From: Clitopilus passeckerianus
Taxonomy: Eukaryota; Basidiomycota; Agaricomycetes; Agaricales; Entolomataceae
Length of the DNA: 64,000 nt
NCBI GenBank assembly: GCA_944990035.1
Contig: CALYLX010000059.1
Location: forward strand, 372,001-436,000
Direction of reading: 5' to 3'
Below the pieces are notes generated by a model. The model saw only the letters and a list, made by a program, of their open reading frames with translations, ran no database searches and was not told the DNA's origin. Positions 19,022-32,236 of this stretch are shown in pieces (positions within the stretch are counted from its first letter, which is position 1; each line of letters opens with the position of its first letter). The position numbers and the translations under genes were made by a program.

Positions 19022-22000
19022 ATGGTGAGGATCGAACTCACGAGCTCTTGCAAGTTATTCTTTTACTGATGGGTTTTTCCCATAGCGCTATTTGAGCCCT
19101 CTCAGAGTTCTTACCCCTATTTTCGCTGTGCAAACGGCGTTGGGTGCTTCTTGTAAGTGATTACCCAACTTCCCTGACTTGGTTCTTCATTCGCTCTCCC
19201 CGACGCTTCTTTCATATACGTGTGGTTTTCTAACTCAAGCGCTACTCCAGTGCAACCTACCTTATACAAACGTCTCCCCACCGGCTCGATTAAGCCAGCA
19301 GGATGGGCGCTCGACCAGGCTCGTATTCAGGCTGACGGCCTGGCGGGGCACCTGCGCGACTTTGGCAGCTAGTGCGTATTCATATCTTGATAAACTCAAG
19401 ATGGACTAACCGTGGGTCTCCTCCAGTGTGAATGGCTCTATCTGGGTCAAAGGAGGATCCATCGAATATAGCGAGATGCATGAGGCAGCTCCGTATTGGT
19501 TGTAGGTCATCTCTAGTTCGCCTCTTGGGCTTCAAAACCTCATCTTCCAATGCAGCAACGGCCACGTCGCCCTCGCGTTCCAGCTCCAGGACCAGCGCTT
19601 GATAGCTCAAGCGCGCGACTTCCTCGATTATAACTTGGGCAACCAAGGTTCGGACGGCTGGATTGGGCCTGAGCCGTACCTTGCGAATGCCACCGTGCCG
19701 CGACTGGTTTGGCCTCGATACTTGGTCTTGCTGGGATTGATCGTGAGTATCCTTATCGTCAAACTGAGTTCTTCAGCGGATGTTAATTGCCGTATTTGGC
19801 CGGTAGCAATATGCAGAGGCGGACCCCGGCCAACACGACAGAATTGTCACTGCCATGCACAAATTTGTGGCGTATGCGAATACCCTTTGGAAGAATAACC
19901 AGCAGGGTTTGCCGAGCCAAGGCTTCCAGTTCGATTATCAGTATGTCAGATGGGAGGAGGTATGTGATTTCCATAGTCTCTGGGCTTCGTCTGATTTCTA
20001 ATGCTGTTTGGAAATAGTTCTTGTACTCCCTTCAATGGCTTTACGACAACGCTCCACAGGGGAAAGAAGCCCTTCTCATCGAAACGATGCAACTCGTCCG
20101 GAACCAGGGTTATTCCTGGAAGACGCAGTGGTACACAAATGCTGCTTTCCCCAAGGCTGCGGTCACGACTGGCTTTAGCCATTCTACGTGAGTTCCTTGC
20201 TTTGGCATACATCCTATGAAGGGATTCTGATTCGACTCGACATATGTATAGCCATGGTGTCAACAACGCTGAGGGTCAGTGTGTTCATCAAGCTACAGCG
20301 AGACTTGATGGCTGATACTCGATTCCTTTGACAGCGTTGAAATCAGAAGCCTTAGCATGGCGTTTCACGAATGATGCCTCCGATAAACAGAACACGTTCG
20401 ACCGGTTGAACCTACTCTACGGTTATCACGGAAGGGCCACTGGTGAGTCGCTTCTCCGTTATGTCCGGCTGAAATCTCACATTTTGGCAATGAACAGGTA
20501 CGTTCTCAGCAGACGAACATCTCGCCGGTATGGATCCTTCCAGGGGAACGGAGCTTTGTACGATTGTGTAAGTATTTCTCCGGATACTCAGGAAAGGCTG
20601 GGCATTGACGAGATTCTGGTATAGAGAGCAAATATTCTCCCTGGCTACGATTTACCAGACCTTTGGAAATAACTCGGTTGCTGATAGGGTTGAGAAGCTC
20701 GGTATGCTCACGTCATCACCCTCTCATGACATTTTGGGCTAAGCGGTTCTTTTGGATAGCGTATAATGCCCTTCCTGGAGCTATTACGCACGATTGGTGG
20801 GGTATGTTCTGGAAATATAATATTACCTCGCCTCTTTCTCTGACGAATCACCCATGCAGCCCATCAATACGATGAAGAGGTCAACCAGATTTGGGCGAAG
20901 AACATGGATCCCGCTCCGTGGGGTACTAACAGCGGAAATTCGAACGTCTTCGGCTTTGAACCGTAAGTCTCCTAGGTGTTTCTTCGGTACAAGCAGAGCT
21001 ACTTGCTAACCTAGTTTGTCTCTTTGAACAGGAACTACCCCTGCTGCACGGTCAATCACCCTCAGGCATACCCCAAGTTCTGGGCACATGCGTTCTTCAC
21101 GAACCAGGCTGGGAATAGCTTGTTACATGTGTTCCTCGGACCGGCTACTTATACCGGGGCTATCGGAGGTTCCAATAACGTTAAAGGTATGATATTCCCC
21201 CTTCTGATCATTAGGCTGATGTCTGAACACAATACCGCAGTCACTGTGGACACCCTGTACCCATTCGGCTCGACGCTCAAGTATACCATCACGGCGAGCA
21301 ATGCATTCACCTTTGGCGTGCGCATTCCCGACTGGGCGAAGAGCAGCGCTAGCACGATCTCGGTGAACGGTGGTGCTGCTGCCGGTGTGAAACCAAACTC
21401 GGAGTCATTCCATACTGTTTCGGTGAGTTCTGTTACCACATGCTTTCCTTCCTCCATCACTGACTGTTGACATAGGTCAACGCAGGGACTACGACTCTCT
21501 CGGTGTTCTTGAATGCGCCGCTCCAGGTTGAGACGAGGCAAAGTGGTGCAGTCGCAGTGACTCGTGGGGTAATTAATTATGCGGTCGAGCTGAGCTATAA
21601 TGATACCGTGACAACTGGAACTAGGTTGGTGCTATTTTGTTGACCTCTTCGGATCCTCATGCTGACGAGCCATCCATTTCTTTAGGAGCGGTCAAGCCCT
21701 CAACGACGTCAAGCGATTGTACCCAAACGCCCCAGCTCAATACCTAACCTCCGTATGTCTTGGATTCCTCTCCTACCCTTTGACTATCCGAAACCAATGT
21801 CCTTCTCAGACCGACTCCAACACGAAGGATCACACCCTTCTTCCGACCACAGAATGGCGCATTGCCATCGACCCGTCCACCATCGTCGTGAAGGACACTT
21901 CTAGCACCCTCACCAAGCTGCCTTACTACGTCTGGGCTCCTGGCAGCAGTCCAGTTACGATGACAGCTAAAGGCTGTCAGATCAATTGGGGCCTGAACAA

Positions 22001-22124
22001 GGGAACGGCTGCTGCTCCTCCGACGAGCCCGAATGCGTGTGTGGGTGCGAAGGTAGATGTGAAGCTCGTGCCGTTTGGGGCTGCGAAGTTGAGGCTTGGG
22101 GAGGTGCCGACTATGAAGGTGTAA
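19022..22124 (+). CDS. Secreted GH127/DUF1680 glycoside hydrolase (beta-L-arabinofuranosidase-like)
   Basis: Likely extracellular glycosidase of the DUF1680/GH127 clan. The ATG (19022-19024) is followed at once by an intron (19025-19085). Exon 2 (19086-19152) supplies a signal peptide (RYLSPLRVLTPIFAVQTALGA). Exon 3 starts at 19251 and leads to the family N-terminus LPTGSIKPAGWALDQARIQA, DGLAGHLRDFGS, YVNGSIWVKGGSIEYSEMHE and AAPYWL. Downstream are AFQLQDQRLIAQARDFLDYN, QGSDGWIGPEP, a WAHAFFTNQAGNSLLHVFLG region, and NYPCCTVNHPQAYPKF. The paired Cys in the last corresponds to the Cys-Cys motif that carries the nucleophile and Zn site in characterised GH127 enzymes. The end reads FGAAKLRLGEVP. 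More than ten short introns. Substrate unproven. Confidence 0.85.
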
Positions 22125-22422
22125 AGTGGAGGTTTCTTGTGTACGATGTAACTCGTTTCCATACATCGATCCTTTCTCTAAATGATACCACTTCTTGTCC
22201 TTACAACACCCAGAATTTTGTTCAGTCATCTTGCTTTCTTCAGAGTGCTAAACCCATTGAACAATGAAGGGTTCTATCGTATTGCGATAACCCAAGCTAC
22301 AGCCAACGGTAATCCACCTGTACAAATAAAACGTCCCAACTTATATATAACTCAACCTACTCCTCACAAAACAAAATTCCTCAACCCTCACAAATGAATC
22401 TAGAATCTCCCAAACTCTCCCT

Positions 22423-24799
22423 TCAGCTACTTCGAGTCGTTCCTCTCGAAACCCTTCGTGTCCTTCTATCCACAATCAAAATACTTGCCTCATCTGCGTC
22501 AAGCCCATCCTCCACAAACCTTCTCCTCATTCTATCTCCCTCCTCCTCTCCCACCTTCGGAACCCTCACAAGCGCCAAACACATAAACGCGCAAAGCACC
22601 GTCAAAACCGATACGTAGAAGATCGTCTGCGGGTGCGTGCGCACGGTAGCCATGTAGATGATGCCGTAGATTGCTGGGCTTATGATTTGCGAGCTAAACA
22701 ACGTGCCTCCATATCAGAATCTTTTCTCTTCTTTAGAGTGGGGAGGGAAGAGAGAAACTCACGAAAGCGACTGCACCAAACTCAACGCCCCGAACAACCT
22801 CCCCGTCTCGACGCCGCCCTTCCTCATGTACATTCCCACTCCGACACTCTGCAGCGCGGGTGAAAAGCCCGAGCCGAACGCACCCAGTACGCCTGCAATG
22901 CCGAATGCTTTGGGGTTGTCGGAGAGGAGGGCAAGGAGGGTGTATCCGAGTAGCTCGATGAAGAGGGAGACGCGGCAGAGGAACATGTCGAAGGAGGGGG
23001 AGTGGAGTTCCTTTTTAATTGTTGCTGGCTCTGAGGAGAGGAGGGGCTGGGTTTCGGATGAGGAGGAAGATGAGGAGGGGTGGGAGTCGAGCTGAGGCCG
23101 GAAACGGGGGTTGGGGATCTCGATTATGTATGGTTTTGGTTTGAAGATCTTGATGATAACAGGGAGGATGATCGTTGCGAATATGCCTCTAGTGATGCCT
23201 ATGAGGCTGAGCCAGTAGCCAATCTAGTATAAAGCGTTAATTGCTGCTTCAACGAGGCTCAAACCGACGACATACCTCTTCCGCACCCCACTTGAATGTA
23301 GCCTGGGCATATTGGAATTTATATGTGTATGCTCCCTGTTAAGATGTGGTCAGTAAAGTTATCAGAGTTTCGAAGGCCAAGCTCACCATAACAGACAATG
23401 CAATCCCATACGCCGTAATCAACAACAGTAAATTATAATCCTTCTTCTCCTTCCCCAACCCAGTCTTCCTCTCATCCTCCACGAAGACCGTCAACGGCCT
23501 CACCACTCCTATCAAGAACTTCTTCGTCCTCCTCACGAGTCCCCTTATTTTATTTCCATCGCCTGCACCATCCTTCGCCCGTTCCATATCACGTCTATAC
23601 TTCTCCCTCGCCTTTTCAATCTGGCTCTGGAGCAATGATTCCGGGAGAACGAATAGAATAAGGACGATTAATAAGAGCTGCATGGAGGCGGAAACGTAGA
23701 ATACTGAGAGCGTGTCCTGTGTGAACCGGACGAGGAGAGAGCCGAGTGAGGGTCCAATTGCGAGGCCGCAGAATATGAGGCCGACGGAGAGGGAGAGGAT
23801 CCGAGAGCTAATATACACATTTTATATCAGTTTAAATGTGCTAGATAACAGGGGAGGAAATACATACCGATCCGCCTCACTGGTCATATCACTCATATAC
23901 GCGGTACTCGCTGCCTGAGAGGTGATTATAGTTCCCAGAAGTCCATCCATAGAGGATCCGACAAGTATGAACCAGTATCCGCCTGGGAGCCGGGACACGT
24001 TCAGGGTGGTGAAGATGAGACTGGCGTCCGTGATGAAGGTTCCGATGATTGAGAGGCCCATAATTTTGAGGCGGCCGTGTCGGTCCGAAAGCTAATTGGG
24101 ATGGGTTACATTAAGAATGGATGGGTGGATGACCGAGAGTGTAAGGAGACGTACCGAGCCCCACCAGCCTGTTGTGAGGCAGCATAGGATGCCATTCGTG
24201 GTTACGATAACTGCGGGGCCGAGTTGAGTCAGAATTTCGTGTATTTATTCAATTCGAAGAGGAAGAGGAGTTTACCAGCGGTCAATTTGGCAACTGCAGC
24301 TTGGACGATAGGATCCGATGCACAATCGTCCCCGGCTCCATCAACAAGCTTCCCGAGCACGGATAGGAGAAAGCCGGGTTGACCACCAGAAATATCTGGC
24401 CTGTGAACGCTACACGCAAGTTGGGTATAGATCGCAATTCTGGGGGCCATCGTTGCGGTCATTGGGATGGTCAAGAATGGGAGGATGGCTAGCTGCCTGA
24501 GTATTCGTCCAAAGCTTTGATTAGTCTCGAGTCCATCGGCGAAGTGAGGTGAAAATTACTCACCATCAAGGCGAAGGACGCTTCCACCACGGCAAATCCC
24601 TGACGGATTCCATTCGTTCACGGTACGCAGCATCCGTGTCAACAATGTCATGCTCTACCTGTTCACCCTCAACTCCTCTTAGATGATTAGGAAACTCTCC
24701 CAGCAGCTCTGCAGCGGACTCGTCCATAGAAACAGGTCCTTCCGGTGCTACCAGCGTTTCTGGGCTTGGGAGCAGACTCCCCGAGTTCGAGGCAGCCAT
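22423..24799 (-). CDS. MFS transporter, copy 1 of a divergent pair
   Basis: 12-helix-type major facilitator. Start at 24799 (MAASNSGSLLPSPETLVAPE), then a cytosolic N-tail ending LPWWKRPSP. Later exons give MTATMAPRIAIYTQLACSVHRPD, LSDRHGRLKIMGLSIIGTFI and GGYWFILVGSSMDGLLGTI. Further on come AASTAYMSDMTSEADR, RILSLSVGLIFCGLAIGPSLG, LTVFVEDERKTG, GIAGVLGAFGSGFSPALQSV and GVETGRLFGALSLVQSL. The GRLFG-LS-VQ block and the RExS-type D-R-GR loop fit the MFS group that includes tetracycline/hippocampus-abundant-transcript-like carriers. About seven introns. The last exon has an unusually Arg-rich tail. Paralogue of 25112-27753 in the opposite direction. Substrate unknown. Confidence 0.85.
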
Positions 24800-25111
24800 G
24801 ATGAGGGTTATTTAACAACAGCCGCTGCAACGTTGACTGCTAGTCCCCATTATGAGTCCACGCTGCATCTGAATTGTTCGACTGCATCTGTGGCTTGGCA
24901 CTGCGGCACAGCATTCTTCCCTTCTGCGCTTCTGATCAAAGTGTCAACTTCACGTCAGCTGCCTTGACAAAGGGCTTCTATCTTATCAGATACGCCGTAG
25001 ATGTCCCAGGCACCACGCAGCTGCGATGACCAAGCGCCAACACCTCCATACGTACGAGTTTTGTTCGGCTTATGGGCTCAGTTCTTTCCCTTTAGCTCCT
25101 CCTCGTACATC
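24800..25111. promoter_or_regulatory. Shared bidirectional promoter of the MFS pair
   Basis: 312 bases separate the two start codons of head-to-head paralogues, so both promoters must lie here or overlap. No specific operator could be identified. Confidence 0.45.
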
Positions 25112-27753
25112 ATGGCCACCTCACTGCCTGTCAAGTCTCCGCCATACTCTCGCTCGACTTCGCGGGAATCCAGGAATTCAACTTATTTTCCAACTCAACC
25201 GGATGGATTAGTCGTACCCGATGGCGCAGTCAGCGAGCGAGCTGCAGAGCTACTTGGAAACTTATCGAATGGCAACGGACAGCATGCTGATATGGACGCT
25301 GCGTACCAGGCAAGGAAGGACCACGCAAAAACTCTCCCTTGGTGGAAGAGACCTTCTCCTTGGTGGTGAGCCCGCCCTTCCGCGCCCCAGGTACAAATTC
25401 AATTTCGGGCTGATAGGTGGACAATTTAGGATTCTTGGGATGATGCCCTTCTCGGCGATAGCAATGTCCGCAACGCTGGCTCCCAAGATTGAGATTTACA
25501 CTTTGCTGGCGTGTAGCACGCACAAGCCAGATATCTTCAGGCAGACTTTGCCTACCTTGGGCGGGATGATAGGGGTTATCAAGCCTATAGGCGATTACCA
25601 TCCTATCATTTCACCAATCCCATCCAATTCGACGTTGTCGACACTCGCGCATGCTTTCGAGGAGACTATGGGTTCGCAGAGTTGTGCATCTGACCCGACT
25701 GTACAAGCTGCAGTTGCGAAACTTACTGCGGGTGGGTGTCTTACCAATCTCTCTTAGGCTGCAGCCACGCTACAAACGTTTTGTCACCATCCTGCCGCAG
25801 ACGCGTCTGTGATGCGGATCTATTTCCTACCTCGCGTTCAAGGCACCCCCTCGACGTGTTCATTTCATACGTCATAGTGGCTCGGTCATCCATTGATCTA
25901 ACTTCATCCTTTGCTCACCGTTCCTCTCCCACAGTGATTGCAGCTACGATGGGTGTCTTATCGTGCATGACCACGGGGTGGTGGGGTTCGGTGAGTTCAA
26001 GTCGCCACTTGCCGTTATCTCGAGCCACCTCTCATGTGTTTGTGAACTCTCTTCGCAGTTCTCGGATCGGCATGGCCGAACTCGTGTTATGGGGATATGC
26101 TTAATAGGATTGATTTTCTCCGAGTTGAATTTGATCTTCACGACACTCAATGTGCGTCTTCTGCCCGGGGGTTACTGGTTCTTGGTGTTTGGCGCCTTTG
26201 TCGAAGGTGTTCTGGGAGGTAAGTCTTATTCATCGTGACGACCCCAACGGCCTATTGAAACTCGTCAAATGCAGGTTTCACAACCGCAACTGCTACGTAC
26301 CATGCCTACGTTTCCGATACAACCACCGAAGCTGCAAGGTGAGCCCTTTTATCCCAATTAGCATTTCGCTCAGCTCACGGTTTATATCAGATCACGTACG
26401 CTCTCCCTCTCGCTCGGTCTCATGTTCTCCGGAATGGCATTCGGACCCACCATTGGCGCCATCCTAGTCCGCACAACAGGCAACCCACTCGCACCATTCT
26501 ACCTCGCTGTAAGCGCTCACCTCTTGTTCGCCTTCTTGATCTGCGTGGTCTTCCCCGAGCCACTTCTCCCTACCCAGATGAGGGCATATAAGGTGAAGTA
26601 CGACGATGAGAGGCAGGAGTTCGAAGAGAGGTGTGCGAGGATGAGTCGACCTGGGAGAGTGGTGGCGAAGACGAAGAGGGTCCTTGGGTTTTTGAGTCCT
26701 TTGAGTGTCTTGGTGGATGATGTTGTTAAGGAGGATGCGGGTGGGGATGGGGAGAGGCGGAGGAATCCGTTGAAGAAGTGTAGTGAGAGGGATTGGAATT
26801 TGCTGTTGTTGGCTCTGGCGTATGGGTTTGCTTTGACCCTTATGGTGAGGGATGTTCATGGATAACCACTGTACTCATGTCTTCTTAGGGTTCATATACG
26901 TATAAATTCCAATATGCGGCTGCTACCTTCGGATGGAGCTCCGAGCAGGTATGTAGAATATCATACTGTTCTTCTTTACATATACTCACTTCACCCTTTC
27001 ACACCATAGCTCGGTTACTGGCTTAGCATGGTCGGCTTCGCTCGCGGTCTATTCCTAACCTTGATCCTCCCCGTCGCAATCAAGCTCTGCAAGCCAAAAG
27101 CCATCACAATCACCCTCCCTGCCCTTGCCGGTTCCCGTCCCTCCTCACCCTCACGCCTTCCGTCCTCTACCGACGAAGAGGAACCCCTTCTTTCTTCCTC
27201 CCAACCCCGAACAATCACCAAAGAAATCCACTCTCCCTCCTTCGACATGTCCCTGGCCCGAATCTCCCTCTTCGTCGATGTGGTTTCGTACACACTTATG
27301 GCGTTTGCGGTTAGCGCGATGGCCTTCACGGCGTACAGTATTCTTGGATCCTTTGGGACTGGATTTAGTCCTGCGCTGCAGAGTGTGGCGCTGGCGATGT
27401 ATATGAGGAGGGGAGGGACTGAGACGGGGAGGTTATTTGGGGCGTTGAGTGTTGTGCAGGCTTTATGGTGGGTTTGAATCATTCTTGTTCCCATCTCCTC
27501 TTGATCTAACTCATCTTGCGTGCGCAGTGCACAAATACTGGGTCCTGCGATATACGGGCTGGTGTACTTGAAGACTGTTGCGACGTATCCCAGGGCGATC
27601 TTCTTCGTTTCGATGGTCAGCGTCGTGTTGTCGTTCCTTTGCTTGATTTTGGTGAGGGTGCCGAAGGTTGGGGAGGAGATTAACGGCGGGTGTGCGAGGA
27701 ATGGTGTGGATGGCCGCGGGGATGAAGAGGAAGCAGGGTTCGAGACTTCGTAA
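25112..27753 (+). CDS. MFS transporter, copy 2 of a divergent pair
   Basis: Start at 25112 (MATSLPVKSPPYSRSTSRES); an upstream in-frame start at 25001 precedes the conserved part and is rejected. The N-tail has the same AAELLG ... LPWWKRPSPWW motif as copy 1. Then follow SATLAPKIEIYTLLACSTHK, FSDRHGRTRVMGICLIGLIF, RLLPGGYWFLVFGAFVEGVL and LMFSGMAFGPTIGAILVRTT. The central loop is long and charged (ERCARMSRPGRVVAKTKRVL, VDDVVKEDAGGDGERRRN). The end includes FGTGFSPALQSVALAMYMRR and GGTETGRLFGALSVVQAL. About seven introns with positions similar to copy 1, showing duplication by inversion. Likely an efflux or small-molecule carrier; substrate unknown. Confidence 0.85.
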
Positions 27754-28492
27754 AGATCTCTTGGAGAGAACGGGCTCAAGGACACGAAGAACTAAATTGA
27801 ATTAATTGCTCGAAAGTACATCTCATGCGGCATTTTGATGCTCTCCACACAATTTTTCACCTCATTTCGTATTTCGTTCTAACTTCCGTAAGCTTGTGTA
27901 CAGTAGGTTTTGGCTATTAGATACTTTATACACCGTTTGTTTCCTGCATTATAGTATGCTTCATTTCTGGCTTGCATGACGAGAGATATCCATATCCAGC
28001 AGCCGCCTGTAGGCACGTCCAGTGGCGTCACCCAAGGCCATTGACAAGCACCAAGCCCGTCCTGGCGCCAAGGTTCTAAGACTTCACGAGACTTATAAGC
28101 TCTCGCCGCGTCCCATTCCCAAGAACCGCCCTCAGCTCTTGGCCCCATCATCCTTCCCAAAGCCATGAGCAACAATGAGTAGCGACCTCAACAGAATGGC
28201 ATTCCGGATATTCAATATTCAATTTTCAGGAACCTCCCGAAACGGCGCCGGCGCCGTGATTACCCGCCAATCAAAACAAGAATGGCAGGTTGACATGGCG
28301 AAAAACAGCCGATCATAACAAATCTTAACACAAGCGATGTCGGCTCAGCTCCACAAGACGCCTGCAGCAGTTTGGCAGAGGGCTTGATCCTGTCCTCTTG
28401 CCACCTCTTTTCTTCCCAAACCTCGTTGCCTTTGACGACGAAGGCACCGCATATAGCGGGGATAATCAAGAACAGAAAATAGGCGTACTAGA
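27754..28492. other. Intergenic: MFS 3' flank and KHA1 promoter
   Basis: No gene supported. A 12-base palindrome GGCGCCGGCGCC lies near 28241. Frames at 27879-28175 and 28260-28469 (minus) have no family signal. Confidence 0.45.
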
Positions 28493-31400
28493 ATGCCTGA
28501 GTTTAGTGATAATGTCATTCAGGTATTTCGCTGGAAACGAGAGGCGGCTGAGCAGGTATGTGGTTTTGTGAATCGCGTCGTTTTGGGGAGTTGGCGCTGA
28601 CGAGAGGATAGGGAGGCTTGTTGAGCGGAAAGGACCCATCAGAGTTCAACTCTGCTGACCCGTTGAGGTTGTGGATTATTCAAATTGGTATGTTGCTCGA
28701 TGTTGCTCGATGGGGCCCGATGTTGTTCACGGATGGCTCTGATATTGGAGGTTGTAGGTATCATCGTCGCGACTGCAAGTTTACTTTCCTTGGGTCTTCG
28801 TAAGCTTAGGCAGCCGAAAGTCATTGCAGAGGTTCTTGGAGGGATCATACTTGGTTCGTTGGTTCCGTCGTGGACGATGTTCTGACTGTTTGCTGACGCA
28901 TATACTCACTTTTTAGGTCCAACTGCATTTGGTACGGCATTCTGGCCTAATATCGTAGCACATATACTCATCTTGAAATGTAGGCAGGATACCAGGATTC
29001 ACAGAACATATCTTCCCAGATGAATCCCGGCCGTTCCTCAACCTCACCGCCAACATCGGTCTCTGCCTCTTCCTTTTCCTTGTTGGGCTGGAAATCGACG
29101 CCGGTGTCATCAAAAGAAATGCGCGCCTTTCTGCCATGGTTGCCTTGGCTGGAATGGTTATTCCTTTCGGCATCGGCGCTGGACTATCAAAAGCCATATA
29201 CGACCAATTCATCGACGAAAGCGTCAAATTTACGCATTTCATGCTGTTTGCTGGTGTAGCATTCAGTATCACGGCATTCCCTGTTTTGTGTAGGATTTTG
29301 ACGGAGCTGAAGTTGTTGGATACAACTGTGGGTATCGTCGTGCTGTCTGCAGGTGTAGGAAATGATATTAGTACGTGCTACTTTACGCACATGCACTGAG
29401 CTTGCTGACTTTGGTTCTACAGTCGGATGGACGCTGCTTGCGCTGAGCGTTGCTTTGGTCAACGCGGGGTCTGGCCTTACGGCCCTATATATCCTCCTTG
29501 TGTGTGTTGGATATACCATGTTACTTTTGATCCCCGGCAAGTGGGCTCTCAAGTGGCTTGCGCGGGAGACTGGATCTCGTAAGTCACTGCTGCTCTGACT
29601 GCCATATTATCTGTTTGCTGACTATGGCTGCAGTCGAGAGTGGACCCAGCGTCCTCTTTATGACAGTTACGATGCTGGTACTTTTCGGGTCTGCCTTTTT
29701 CACCGACGTGATTGGTGTCCATGCAATTTTCGGCGCTTTCGTTACTGGGATTATTGTACCTAGAGAAGGAGGACTTGCTATTGCTCTGACGGAGAAATTA
29801 GAGGACATGGTGGCTATTATCTTCTTGCCTTTGGTAAGGAACTCTACCACTCGAGCTGTCACCTTTTCTGACTCTATATCACAGTACTTCACGCTTTCTG
29901 GTCTGTCAACGAACCTTGGGCTCCTCGACGACGGTAGGTCAAACCTCTCACTACAGGATTTCCGGTGCTGATGCTCATGCAGGCATCACCTGGGGTTATA
30001 CCATCGCAATTATTTTCACCGCATTCATCGGTAAATTTGGAGGCTGCTCCCTTGCTGCCAGATATGCAGCTGGCTTCAACTGGCGAGAATCTGGTGCCAT
30101 CGGCTCTCTCATGAGTTGCAAAGGGTGGGCCAAGAGCGCATACATCTATTGCTCTAGCATGCTAACCCTTTTCTCAGTCTCGTTGAACTCATCGTCCTCA
30201 ACGTTGGTCTCACAGCTGGTATTCTGACCCAGGTACGCTATCCCCTGTTGTTCGCAGTGACATGCCTAACTCTTTCTCAGAGGGTCTTCTCCATGTTCGT
30301 GCTCGAGGCGTTGGTCTTGACATTTATGACCACCCCACTTGTCCTCCAATTCTACCCTCCTCATTTGCGCAAGAGAGTGACGACCACAGGGCCCTCCTTC
30401 GGGCATGTTCCTGGCGATGAGATCCAAGATACCAAGAGACCTGCTACTACCGATGATTCTTCTACTAAACGGAGATTCACTGTTGTCCTCGATAAGCTTG
30501 AGCACTTGCCAGGTGTCATGGCATTGTCTCAGCTGATCCAACCCGCCTACCATGCCCCTCCCTCGCACCCACAGGCAACTCAAATTGGTCGTTCCTCATC
30601 TGAATCCTCCTCGTCAGTGAGCAAGGGACACCCCGCCCCTCCTGGGCTCACCCCTTCCACTTCTGTTGAGGCCCTTCGTCTCATTGAACTCGGTGACCGT
30701 ACTTCGGCTGTCATGAGGTCTTCAGCCTCGGATGCGTTGCTCAGAACAGACCCTATGATGACCATCTACCGGATGTTCAGCCAACTAAACTCCTTACCCG
30801 TCGTGCCGCGTGTGGCGATGGTACCATATGACGACCTGGCATATACCGTCGCTGAGCATGCAAAGAATCATGGTTCAGATCTAATTCTCATTCCTTGGCT
30901 CCCACCGCATCTCGACAGCGGGATAGGAAATGAGGGATCCGTTGTGTCTCCCACCTCCGCCATCCAGCTCCCCGATGTCCTCTCCCCGACCTCACACCTC
31001 GTATCACCTGCTTCGCATAATATGAAGTCCCCCACCAATAATCCCTTCGAAATGCTGTTCCGCTCCTCCGCGGCTGGAACTTCGCACGCCGCTGCCGCAA
31101 AGTCTGCTGCCGTCATCCATTCGCAGTTTGTTCGCAGCGTGTTCTCGGAAGCGGGAAAGCACACAAATGTCGCCTTGTTTGTCGACCAGAGTCCTCCATC
31201 GGTGGCAGGAATGATGTCTATGGTTGGGACCGGTCCTCAACATGTGTTCCTACCCTTCTTTGGTGGACCGGATGATCGCCTCGCCCTCGATTTTGTGGTG
31301 CAGATGTGCGAGAATAACGAGAAGATGAAAGCAATAGTTGCGAAGATGGTCAAGAGGGATGTTGGAACGGTCACCAGTGATGATTCGAACCTCCTTCGCC

Positions 31401-31954
31401 CTCCCCCTCCAGCAAGGACTGCCAGTGAAGGCAAGCTGAAGGTTCCCGGTATCAGAGAAGACATCAATGTTATGTCTGCTCAGTCCACCTTCAGTGGTTT
31501 CCCTGACACGGTCTACGGCCAACACAATACTGAAACGAGGATGATGTCGGAAACAGCGGACAATATCGCCTGGGCAAAATATGCTTCTCCTCCGGCAGGT
31601 TCACCGGCATCGCCTGCTCTGTCGAGGATCCAGTTCCACGAGCTGGCCTCCCCAGTCCCCTTGCGCGCTGCTATCCAGGAAGCCTCGTCAGTCTTCCACG
31701 ACGGTGTTGCTAGAGGTGATGAAGACGAACCCCAATGGACACCTCAAGGACTTGGCGACCGGTTGATCATCGTTACCGGGCGCTCGCGCAGGCTTGCTGT
31801 TGAAAACCACACAACAGAGCTCAAGGATCTCATGGACGAATACGGAACGGTTGGGGCGGGTGTCAAGAAGACCATCGGAGATGTTGCCACTGCGTTTGTG
31901 GTGGCCAGCGTTGGAACGGGTGTTGTTGTCCTACAGGCAGCAACCTCCACTTGA
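28493..31954 (+). CDS. KHA1: K+/H+ antiporter of the CPA2 (KefB/KHA1) family
   Basis: Monovalent cation/proton antiporter of endomembranes controlling K+ and pH. Exon 1 (28493-28555, MPEFSDNVIQVFRWKREAAE) joins in frame to 28612, giving the family N-terminus GGLLSGKDPSEFNSADPLRL. Core: LRKLRQPKVIAEVLGGIILG-PTAFG, GLCLFLFLVGLEID (cation-site region), FAGVAFSITAFPVLCRILTE, VVLSAGVGNDI, FFTDVIGVHAIFGAFVTGII, and FGGCSLAARYAAGF before SLMSCKGLVELIVLNVGL. The last exon (from about 30282) encodes a large cytosolic domain of about 550 residues. It has Ser/Pro-rich linkers and USP-like stretches (HVFLPFFGGPDDRLALDF, RLIIVTGRSR). Nine or so introns. Length and layout are normal for fungal KHA1. Confidence 0.92.
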
Positions 31955-32236
31955 ACGGACAACGTATAGTGGACAGTAGCCCTTCGGCGTTTCCTCATTG
32001 CCTATTCATCAACTGCATTACACGATACGCACAGTACTCGCACTATATCAACTCTCACACCTTCAATTCGCATGTACCACACTGTAACTTTTCACGATGC
32101 TATCACGTTTTCTTTCCGTTGTTATACTTTGTACATAATGCTCGCTTTCCGGAATGAATACCCTAAAATTCCCTGCACATGTACTTCATCAGCTATATCA
32201 TACATGTTCCTTGTTCTTCCAATCCTTGAAAGTGGC

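Noticed and set aside
19025..19041. tRNA-like T-arm on the minus strand (GTGAG-TTCGATC-CTCAC) followed by T-rich sequence
   Set aside because: No matching acceptor, D-arm or anticodon arm could be folded upstream. It coincides with the first intron of the GH127-like gene.
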